Assembly (NCBI GenBank): GCA_011042595.1
Contig: DQWO01000012.1
Span: forward strand, 1-8,350
Reading direction: 5' to 3'
DNA from: Pseudomonadota bacterium
GTDB lineage: Bacteria > Desulfobacterota > Anaeroferrophillalia > Anaeroferrophillales > Anaeroferrophillaceae
Length of the DNA: 8,350 bases
Position numbers and translations under genes: made by a program. Numbering within the stretch: position 1 is the first letter of the stretch; every line of letters starts with the position of its first letter. Below are positions 1 through 5,653 of the stretch, one piece after another. The notes under the pieces were generated by a model. It did not search any database, was not told the DNA's origin, and saw only the letters and a program-made list of their open reading frames with translations.

Positions 1-939
1 TCAACCCAATGGCTTGGCCGCAAACTGCTTACCCGGGAAGCTATTGCCAGGGCATATGTCGCTAAGGCATTCTGCCGTTATCCGACAACCAGGGATTTGA
101 TCAGGGCACTTCAATCATCCGTTTCAATGCGCCTGATCTGTGGCTTTGAGGCACTTTGCGATATTCCGTCGGAAGCAACCTTTTCCCGAGCATTCAAGGA
201 GTTTTCCGAAAGCGCTCTCGGAGAACGTGTCCATGATGCCTTGGTACAAGACTATCTTGCCGATGAAATAATCGGCCATATCAGCCGGGATTCCACGGCT
301 ATTGTTGGCCGTGAGAAACCGGCTAAAAAGACAAAGAAGGCCAAAAAGCTGCGAAAAAGAGGGCGGCCAGCTAAAGGTGAAAAGCGGGAACCGGCAAAAA
401 CCAGACTTGCACGACAAAGCGACCAGTCAGCTGAAGAAGCAATTGCCGAACTGTCAACAGTCTGCGACCGGGGAACCAAGAAGAATGCCAAAGGGTATAA
501 AACCTCCTGGAATGGCTATAAGTTGCATTTGGATGTCAATGATACCGGTTTACCGGTCAGCGCCTTGGTTACCTCAGCTTCAGTTCATGACAGCCAGGTT
601 GGCATTCCATTGATAAAGATGACCAGCGGCAAGGTGACATATCTCTATGATCTTATGGACGCTGCCTATGATGCCAGTCTCATCAGAGACATAAGTCGAG
701 AACTTGGCCATGTCCCGATTATTGACAGGAACAGTCGCGGACAGGATATTCCACCAATGGCACCCCATGAATCTGAACGTTATAAGCAAAGAAGTGCGGC
801 AGAACGTGCCAATGCTCGACTGAAAGAGGATTTTGGTGTGGTAAATGTCAGGGTAAAAGGGCATGCGAAGGTGACTATGCACCTTATGTTTGGAATCCTC
901 ACCCTATTTGCCGACCAACTTATCCGGTTGCTCGCTTAA
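1..939 (+). CDS. IS transposase, DDE type with IS4-like signature, 5' end outside window
   Basis: The reading frame is open from base 1, so the visible 312 residues are the C-terminal part of a longer protein. It would cut and join the ends of its own insertion sequence. The DDE triad can be placed: D97 in SRDSTAI, D220 in LMDAAYD, and E268. E268 lies in YKQRSAAERANARLK, which fits the Y-(2)-R-(3)-E-(6)-K signature of IS4-type enzymes exactly (Y261, R264, E268, K275). A lysine/arginine-rich linker (about 102-135, with GRPAKGEKR) separates the first two acidic residues. The N-terminal part (FSRAFKEF near 61-68) resembles the helical leader of IS5/IS1182-like transposases. A TTG at 97 would give an internal start, but homologous-looking sequence continues upstream of it. 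The visible part has no frameshift. The exact IS family and both element ends are not determined. Confidence 0.9.
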   Translation, partial: STQWLGRKLLTREAIARAYVAKAFCRYPTTRDLIRALQSSVSMRLICGFEALCDIPSEATFSRAFKEFSESALGERVHDALVQDYLADEIIGHISRDSTAIVGREKPAKKTKKAKKLRKRGRPAKGEKREPAKTRLARQSDQSAEEAIAELSTVCDRGTKKNAKGYKTSWNGYKLHLDVNDTGLPVSALVTSASVHDSQVGIPLIKMTSGKVTYLYDLMDAAYDASLIRDISRELGHVPIIDRNSRGQDIPPMAPHESERYKQRSAAERANARLKEDFGVVNVRVKGHAKVTMHLMFGILTLFADQLIRLLA

Positions 940-1040
940 AATGTCAAAGATCGTATAAAACGACAGGATAGCTATGTCTTTATCCCCATAAACGTACCCC
1001 CAAAAGAAGGGGAATTTGTAAAAACCAGGAATCTGCCATC

Positions 1041-1073
1041 AAAATTGAAGGCAAAATTCCGTGAATCAATTTT
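1041..1073. terminator. Possible weak bidirectional terminator between convergent genes
   Basis: A perfect 8-bp inverted repeat, AAAATTGA (1041-1048) and TCAATTTT (1066-1073), lies in the spacer between the transposase stop at 939 and the flavoprotein stop at 1136. A short run of T follows on the plus strand. The stem is nearly all A/T and the loop is 17 bases, so it would be weak. The spacer also holds a short CCCC/GGGG hairpin (997-1012). One of the insertion-sequence ends probably lies in this spacer, but it cannot be identified without the other end. Confidence 0.25.
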
Positions 1074-1135
1074 TCTCGAAATTATCTGAAACATTTTGCA
1101 AGAAGCTCGTCATTTATACAATTATTGCAACCTAA

Positions 1136-2386
1136 TTAATTCGCTTGCTTATGTGCTGCGGCCCGGCCGGCCAGCCAGCCGGTTGAAAAGGCTGCCTGCA
1201 GATTATACCCACCGGTATCGGCCTGTAAATCGAGCACTTCTCCGGCAAAATAAAGTCCTTTAATCAGCCTGGATTCCATCGTGCGGGGATTAATCTCCCG
1301 GGTGTTGACGCCGCCGGCAGTGATAATGGCTTCTTCTAATGGTCGTGGTTTGACCATCTCCAGGCGAAAATCCTTGAGCCAGGTTCGCAGTCGCCGGCGC
1401 TCTTTGACCGTAATGCCATTAGCCAGACGATCAGGATCAAGCCCGATAAGATCCAGACAGACGGGAACCATTTCCTTTGGCAATAGCCCTCGCAAGACAC
1501 TGCTTAAGGGTTCATTGCCGCGGGCGGCAAAATCACGCAGGAGCCTGGCATCCAGTTTTTGCTCATCCAGGGCCGGTTTGAGGTCAATGGAAAAGATGAT
1601 CTTTTGTCCCTTTCTGCCGGCATCCACCGCTGCTTCACTAAGGGTAAGGATGACCGGCCCGGTCAGGCCGAATTTGGCAAAAACCAGTTCGCCGAATCCT
1701 TCCCGTTGTTTTTTGCCATCGACCAACATCCTGACTTTGATGTTGCGCAAATTTAGTTCTGCCATCCGACCGGCTTCATTGCCGGCTGTTTCCAGGGGAA
1801 CCAGCGCCGGTCGTATGGGGATGATGCTGTGTCCGGCGGATTTGGCCAGACCGTAGCCGTCTCCAGTTGAACCTGTCAACGGGTAGGATGCGCCACCGGT
1901 GGTTACAATGACCGCGTCAGCCGAAATTATTCTTCCCTTTGAAACAACGCTGGTGACCCGGCTGTCTTCCAGCAGCAGCTCATCCACCGGCGAGAAATTA
2001 TTGATCTTGGTTTCACCTTGATTAATCCACTTCAGTAAAACTTTCCGAACCTCGGTGGCTTTGCCGCTGGCGGGAAAAACTCTGCCGCCCCGTTCAGTTA
2101 CCAGTTTCAATCCCAGATTTTCGAGAAAATCCATCAGCTCAGTATTGAAAAAACGGCCGAAAGCCTGGTGGAGAAACTTTCCCGTCCGGCCAAAATGGGC
2201 GATAAAATCGGCTTTTTCAGCAATATTGGTAAGGTTGCAGCGACCTTTGCCGGTAATGCCGAGCTTGAGGCCTGGTTGTTTCATCTTTTCAAACAGCAGG
2301 ACTTCAGCTCCGGCTTCGGCTGCCTGGCCGGCAGCCATGAGACCGGCAGGACCTCCGCCGATGATGATTACTTTTTGTCTGGTCAC
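1136..2386 (-). CDS. HI0933/BaiN-family FAD-dependent oxidoreductase
   Basis: This 416-residue cytoplasmic flavoprotein has the normal length for the HI0933 (YhiN/BaiN) family. Residues 6-20 form the dinucleotide-binding motif for FAD (IIIGGGPAGLMAAG). The family block PGLKLGITGKGRCNLTN spans 38-54. The middle segment TTGGASYPLTGSTGDGYG (162-179) and FGELVFAKFGLTGPV (231-245) match family landmarks. The C-terminal FAD-closing block runs from TAGGV (356) through LYFAGEVLD (378-386) to TGGYNLQAA (391-399). Start is GTG at 2386, with AAGG 8 bases upstream. Family members reduce ring double bonds in some cases (BaiN acts on bile-acid intermediates), but most have no known substrate, and the sequence does not reveal one here. 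It lies on the same strand as the HNH gene but 237 bases downstream, so co-transcription is uncertain. It converges with the transposase. Confidence 0.92.
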   Translation of the reverse strand: MTRQKVIIIGGGPAGLMAAGQAAEAGAEVLLFEKMKQPGLKLGITGKGRCNLTNIAEKADFIAHFGRTGKFLHQAFGRFFNTELMDFLENLGLKLVTERGGRVFPASGKATEVRKVLLKWINQGETKINNFSPVDELLLEDSRVTSVVSKGRIISADAVIVTTGGASYPLTGSTGDGYGLAKSAGHSIIPIRPALVPLETAGNEAGRMAELNLRNIKVRMLVDGKKQREGFGELVFAKFGLTGPVILTLSEAAVDAGRKGQKIIFSIDLKPALDEQKLDARLLRDFAARGNEPLSSVLRGLLPKEMVPVCLDLIGLDPDRLANGITVKERRRLRTWLKDFRLEMVKPRPLEEAIITAGGVNTREINPRTMESRLIKGLYFAGEVLDLQADTGGYNLQAAFSTGWLAGRAAAHKQAN

Positions 2387-2439
2387 CTGTTTAACCTTAA
2401 ACCGGCGTAGCCGGAGCCAAATGGGTTAAATAGTTTCCA

Positions 2440-2461
2440 TCCGGAAACTACCGTTTCCGGA
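2440..2461. repeat. Perfect 9-bp hairpin (TCCGGAAAC/GTTTCCGGA)
   Basis: TCCGGAAAC (2440-2448) and GTTTCCGGA (2453-2461) are exact reverse complements separated by the 4-base loop TACC. There is no T-run directly after the stem on either strand, so it is not a classical terminator. The core ATCCGGAAA (2439-2447) also occurs inverted at 2549-2557. It could be a repeat, a protein-binding site, or an RNA stem in the leader of the flavoprotein gene. Function is unknown. Confidence 0.6.
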
Positions 2462-2499
2462 CGAGCTGTTAGCTTAACAAATTGTTTTTTCAATGTTTT

Positions 2500-2527
2500 A
2501 CTGAAAGCTGACTGCTGATCGCTGAAA
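2500..2527. repeat. Heptamer repeat tract, four GCTGANN-type units (copy A)
   Basis: Four consecutive 7-base units can be read: ACTGAAA, GCTGACT, GCTGATC and GCTGAAA. The 23 bases at 2501-2523 match 4966-4988 at 21 positions, so the same repeat occurs in two separate spacers of this window. Such GCTGA-based tracts look like dispersed intergenic repeats rather than coding sequence, because a 7-base period shifts the frame in every unit. Confidence 0.7.
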
Positions 2528-2534
2528 GCGTTTA

Positions 2535-2556
2535 TCGGGAAATGAACATTTCCGGA
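2535..2556. repeat. Imperfect hairpin sharing the TTTCCGGA core
   Basis: TCGGGAAATG (2535-2544) and CATTTCCGGA (2547-2556) form an inverted repeat with one mismatch and a very tight centre. The core of 7 bp (GGAAATG/CATTTCC) is perfect. It shares the CCGGAAA motif with the hairpin at 2440-2461, and the heptamer tract lies between the two. The three together look like one composite repeat block. Confidence 0.45.
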
Positions 2557-2623
2557 TGAACACTAAATACATTATATTCTCACGGAGTTTAAAGAGTCCA
2601 CAAAGAAAAAGTTCAGGCAGTCT

Positions 2624-3013
2624 TCAGGATTTCTTTGTTTTAAACAAACTTTCAAGGTTGGCAAAAGGTTTGAAGGTGGAAGATGGGTTTTCATTGCCTG
2701 TGGTAGCATTGTCGCTGCCATATTGATTTTCTTCCAGGTATTTTGTGTGTTCCTGTTCATGGCAATAGATGCAGAGCAATTCCCAGTTGCTGCCGTCAGC
2801 CGGATTATAGTCATGGTTATGATCCTTATGATGGACGGTCAGCTGCTGGAGCTTTTTGCCGGAAAACTCCCGGCCGCAGCGGGCACATATCCAGGGAAAT
2901 ATTTTCAGGGCCTGCTCTCGGTACCCCTGTTCCCGTTGTTTTTGGTAGCGTTTAGCTTCGGTAATGACATTGTCCGGACTGTCACTGAAGGCTGTTTTTT
3001 TATCTGTTGCCAT
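2624..3013 (-). CDS. yajD: YajD-like HNH nuclease-family protein
   Basis: This is a 129-residue protein, close in length to E. coli YajD (about 115), with a very similar core as I remember that sequence. It has a treble-clef HNH fold with two zinc cysteine pairs: C43-x2-C46 (CARC) and C81-x2-C84 (CIYC). Between them is LTVHHKDHNHDYNPADGSNW (59-78), including H61, H62, D64 and H65, followed by H85 and H89. HNH proteins cut DNA, but the YajD subfamily has no firmly established role. The charged N-terminus (about 1-30) is longer than in E. coli and the tail (about 98-129) is low in conserved features; it ends in SLFKTKKS, much like the YajD tail. ATG at 3013 is chosen because AAGAGGT lies 5 bases upstream. 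An earlier TTG at 3073 falls inside the predicted -35 box. No restriction or toxin partner is adjacent. Confidence 0.88.
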   Translation of the reverse strand: MATDKKTAFSDSPDNVITEAKRYQKQREQGYREQALKIFPWICARCGREFSGKKLQQLTVHHKDHNHDYNPADGSNWELLCIYCHEQEHTKYLEENQYGSDNATTGNENPSSTFKPFANLESLFKTKKS

Positions 3014-3325
3014 AAATACCTCTTGCTCTGTTCCTGTATATATCATAATGGGGTAATATGCGGAAATTGTCAAGGACGGTCCGTGGAGATTGCTTGCAGG
3101 AAAAACATGGTGAAATCGGCAAAAATTGGCAAAAAATAACCATTTAATGGTGAAAAGTTGCTTAAGGCGTAAGGGTGCTGTTTAAGATTAAATAATTGTT
3201 TTATAAATAGTATTCATGTTATGTCTAGCACGTTGAAAAACTGTTTGGGTTATCTGTTTTGGATTGATATTTGCTTATGATCAAACAGCAGATTTAACCT
3301 AACAAGTTTAACCGAGGGGGAATAC
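3014..3325. other. Divergent intergenic region between YajD-like and acyl-CoA ligase genes
   Basis: This 312-base spacer is AT-rich and holds no credible gene. Besides the minus-strand promoter it contains a 13-base near-perfect palindrome, ACCATTTAATGGT (3139-3151), which could be an operator. It also holds a 7-bp inverted repeat, CTGTTTG (3241-3247) with CAAACAG (3282-3288), in what is probably the leader of the ligase gene. I could not find a convincing plus-strand -35/-10 pair; TTGAAA at 3233-3238 is the best -35-like hexamer but lacks a good -10. The ligase ribosome site GAGGGGG is at 3314-3320. Confidence 0.5.
3045..3073 (-). promoter_or_regulatory. Predicted sigma70-type promoter of the YajD-like gene
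   Basis: On the minus strand a consensus -35 box, TTGACA (3073-3068), is followed after 17 bases by CATTAT (3050-3045), which matches four of six -10 positions. This would start transcription near 3038 and give a leader of about 25 bases ending in the ribosome site AAGAGGT. Spacing and position fit well; no experiment is implied. Confidence 0.55.
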
Positions 3326-4900
3326 ATGTTAATTACTGAAATTCTTGCACGAAATGCCCGGATGTATCCGGATGAAACTGCACTTATTGAGCGCGATCCA
3401 GTCAAGGGGACCAGAAAAGAAATGACCTGGTCCGAGTTTGACCAGCAGGCCAACCAGGTTGCTCATATGCTTAAGCGTATGGGGATTGGTAAAGGTGATA
3501 AAGTTGTTCATCTCTTGATGAACAGTATGGAGTGGCTGCCACTTTATTTTGGGATTATTCGTTCCGGTGCCTGGGTGATACCGTTAAATTTTCGATTTAC
3601 TGCCGATGATATCCGTTTTTGCATTGATGTTACCGAAGGCGATGTGCTCTTTTTCGGGCCGGAATTTTGTGATCGGGTTGAAGCGATTAAGGATAAGCTG
3701 CCGACGGTGAAAAAGTTTGTCTTTGTAGCCGATAATGAAGTGGATTTTGCCGGCAGTTATTCCCAGATGCTGGCGGTTGAAGATGCAACGCCAGTGGATA
3801 TTCCCCTGGCTCTGGAAGAAGGGGTGGCTCTTTATTTTACCTCGGGAACTACGGGGCGGCCAAAACCTATTCTGCTGACCAACCGCAACCTGGAAGCGGC
3901 CTGCATTGTTGAAAACCGCCATCACCTGCAAACCCACGATGATAATTTCATCCTGATTCCGCCCCTGTACCATACCGGAGCCAAAATGCACTGGTTTGGC
4001 AATTTTATCGTTGGGGCAAAAGCGGTTATCCTCAAAGGGGTCAGTCCCCAGTGGATTCTTGAAGCGGTGTCGGAAGAAAGGGCCTCGATTGTCTGGTTGC
4101 TGGTGCCCTGGGCCCAGGATATCCTCACTGCCATCGAGAATGGTGAAATCAATCTGGATGATTACCAGCTGGATCAGTGGCGGCTGATGCATATCGGTGC
4201 CCAACCGGTACCGCCCAGTCTGATTAGAGATTGGCTGAAAGTTTTTCCCCACCATGATTATGATACCAATTATGGTCTGAGTGAATCAACCGGTCCTGGA
4301 TGTGTTCATCTGGGGATGGGAAATATTCATAAAGTCGGAGCCATCGGGGTGCCGGGCTTCGATTGGGAATATGCCATTGTTGGCGGCAATGATCAGCGGG
4401 TGAAACCAGGTCAACCGGGTGAGCTGATTGTTAAAGGCCCCGGGGTGATGAAAGAATACTATAAAAATCCCGAAGAATCAGCCAGGGTGCTCAAAGATGG
4501 CTGGCTTCGTACCGGCGATATCGCCCGGGTGGATGATGATGGTTTTATTTATCTGGTGGATCGCAAGAAAGATGTTATTATCACCGGCGGAGAAAATATT
4601 TTTCCGGTTGAGATTGAAGATTTCCTCCAGGGACATCAGGATATACAGGATGCGGCGGTCATAGGTTTGCCGGATGAGCGTCTTGGAGAGGCAGTTGCCG
4701 CCATTATCGAAGTGAAACCAGGGCGGGTATTGAATATTGAAAAAGTGCAGGTTTTTTGTGAAGGACTTCCCCGTTACAAACAGCCGCGGGAGATTTTCTT
4801 TGACGAAGTTCCCCGTAATCCAACCGGCAAAATTGAAAAACCTAAATTAAGAAAAAAATATACCGGTCACAGTGAGATGTTTACCATCAAATCTGATTAG
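3326..4900 (+). CDS. AMP-forming acyl-CoA ligase (class I adenylate-forming enzyme)
   Basis: This 524-residue cytoplasmic enzyme activates a carboxylic acid with ATP to an acyl-adenylate and transfers it to CoA. Class landmarks, in order: phosphate loop TSGTTGRPK (172-180); aromatic/substrate wall YHTGAKMHW (215-223); YGLSES (316-321), the ATP-binding motif usually written YGxTE; RTGD (395-398) with D398 contacting the ribose; hinge region VDRKKD (411-416); GGENIFPVEIE (421-431); and NPTGK with catalytic K502. The length is normal for the family. The phosphate loop continues PILLTNRN instead of the usual G-x-x-x-TH, which marks a subfamily rather than a dead enzyme. ATG at 3326 has GAGGGGG 5 bases upstream. 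The substrate is not evident; a fatty or aromatic/alicyclic acid is plausible. It is first in a three-gene plus-strand group. Confidence 0.93.
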   Translation: MLITEILARNARMYPDETALIERDPVKGTRKEMTWSEFDQQANQVAHMLKRMGIGKGDKVVHLLMNSMEWLPLYFGIIRSGAWVIPLNFRFTADDIRFCIDVTEGDVLFFGPEFCDRVEAIKDKLPTVKKFVFVADNEVDFAGSYSQMLAVEDATPVDIPLALEEGVALYFTSGTTGRPKPILLTNRNLEAACIVENRHHLQTHDDNFILIPPLYHTGAKMHWFGNFIVGAKAVILKGVSPQWILEAVSEERASIVWLLVPWAQDILTAIENGEINLDDYQLDQWRLMHIGAQPVPPSLIRDWLKVFPHHDYDTNYGLSESTGPGCVHLGMGNIHKVGAIGVPGFDWEYAIVGGNDQRVKPGQPGELIVKGPGVMKEYYKNPEESARVLKDGWLRTGDIARVDDDGFIYLVDRKKDVIITGGENIFPVEIEDFLQGHQDIQDAAVIGLPDERLGEAVAAIIEVKPGRVLNIEKVQVFCEGLPRYKQPREIFFDEVPRNPTGKIEKPKLRKKYTGHSEMFTIKSD

Positions 4901-4957
4901 GCCGGATAGCCGGTATTCAGCTTTATTCCTGCAGTTTGCATTACTTTTCTACATTTT

Positions 4958-4988
4958 GCTGACCGCTGAAAGCTGATTGCTGACCGCT
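4958..4988. repeat. Heptamer repeat tract, four GCTGANN units (copy B)
   Basis: The units GCTGACC, GCTGAAA, GCTGATT and GCTGACC, then GCT, run without interruption. The segment 4966-4988 is 21/23 identical to 2501-2523. The tract lies in the 106-base spacer between the ligase and the next gene and stops 7 bases before the GGAGG ribosome site of that gene, so it would be in the mRNA leader. Confidence 0.75.
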
Positions 4989-4995
4989 CTGAAAA

Positions 4996-5000
4996 GGAGG
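4996..5000 (+). promoter_or_regulatory. Ribosome-binding site that fixes a TTG start
   Basis: AAAAGGAGG ends at 5000 and is followed by 6 bases and then TTG at 5007. This near-ideal Shine-Dalgarno site favours 5007 over the earlier TTG at 4977, which lies within the heptamer repeat and has no ribosome site. Confidence 0.8.
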
Positions 5001-5006
5001 GATATC

Positions 5007-5651
5007 TTGTTCAGCAAGATTAAAAAAGAGTATAAGCGCATCCGTAAAATGGTTGCTGAAATGAATGCTAAAATCACCAAGCTGGCGAAGCCGGAACAGA
5101 TCCGCGACGTTGGGGGGGAGCTTAGGCTGGTGGACAAGAAAGGGAACTTGAACCTGGCCAAAGATGGTGATACTGAAGCCATGATGGATCTGCTGATTTT
5201 TCATGAAAAAACTGAGGGTAAACGGCTGCCGGAATTGTTCCTCGAAAAAGCCGGCGATGATTTTATGCCGATCCTGGAACGTCAGTTAATTGAAAGCTAC
5301 CTTAACCGGACATTTTTTTCCTTTTATGAGGTAACAAATAACAAAAAACGAGATTTTCTCACTTTGTCACCACTTTTAGATACCCCTGGTTTTGAACTTT
5401 TTGATCCGGTTATCGGTCGGGTGGCTGAGGAGGGCTGGCTGTTGGCCGGTCGGTTTGTTCCTTTTCAGGAAAATTTGATTCATACCGGGGTTATTTACGC
5501 CTTTGCCCAGGATGCCAAAGAAAGGATTTTCGATTTACTGAATGAGTTTGATGAGGCGGAGGAAAAGAAAAAAATAGAAAATCCCATCGACTATCCCCTG
5601 TATTTTTACCGCTGGTATAGAATGTTTGGAACTCCCATGGGGCAGCGATAA
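5007..5651 (+). CDS. Uncharacterised 214-residue protein between ligase and flavoenzyme genes
   Basis: I do not recognise this protein with certainty. It has no signal peptide and no membrane segment, so it is probably cytoplasmic. The N-terminus is strongly basic and helical (KIKKEYKRIRKMVAEMNAKITK, 4-25). Residues 55-100 look helical (LLIFHEKTEGKRLPELFLEK, then ERQLIESYLNR). From 102 to 166 it seems to be beta-rich: FFSFYEV, then DFLTLSPLLD, FELFDPVIGR, GWLLAGRFVPF and THTGVIYAF-like strands. That order loosely recalls the module that precedes SEC-C zinc motifs in some bacterial proteins, but no SEC-C cysteines are present here. The C-terminus has a charged helix (about 171-190) and an aromatic end (PLYFYRWYRMF, 197-207). 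The start is TTG with GGAGG 6 bases upstream. Only 2 bases separate its stop from the next ATG, so it is almost surely co-translated with the flavoenzyme. Confidence 0.85.
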   Translation: MFSKIKKEYKRIRKMVAEMNAKITKLAKPEQIRDVGGELRLVDKKGNLNLAKDGDTEAMMDLLIFHEKTEGKRLPELFLEKAGDDFMPILERQLIESYLNRTFFSFYEVTNNKKRDFLTLSPLLDTPGFELFDPVIGRVAEEGWLLAGRFVPFQENLIHTGVIYAFAQDAKERIFDLLNEFDEAEEKKKIENPIDYPLYFYRWYRMFGTPMGQR

Positions 5652-5653
5652 TC

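Noticed and set aside
1281..1856. Plus-strand open frame of 191 residues
   Set aside because: It is antisense to the flavoprotein gene, whose conserved motifs run through the whole stretch; the arginine/serine-rich translation is a shadow.
2500..2527. CRISPR-like or other spaced array
   Set aside because: The units are 7 bases long and contiguous, without spacers, and no cas genes are present.
2624..3013. HNH gene as part of a restriction or toxin system
   Set aside because: It matches the stand-alone YajD type, and no methylase, specificity subunit, immunity gene or helicase adjoins it.
3014..3073. 20-residue N-terminal extension of the YajD-like protein from TTG at 3073
   Set aside because: This TTG is part of the predicted -35 box TTGACA, and ATG 3013 has a good ribosome site.
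3584..4255. Minus-strand open frame of 223 residues
   Set aside because: It is antisense to the acyl-CoA ligase, which has full motif support; no ribosome site or family resemblance was seen.
1136..4900. Bile-acid (bai) type cluster, suggested by a BaiN-like flavoprotein and a CoA ligase nearby
   Set aside because: The two genes are on opposite strands and separated by the HNH gene; no other bai-type gene is visible, and the HI0933 family is widespread with unknown substrates.
4977..5006. Earlier TTG start (4977) for the 214-residue protein
   Set aside because: It lies in the heptamer repeat with no ribosome site; TTG 5007 follows GGAGG at ideal distance.
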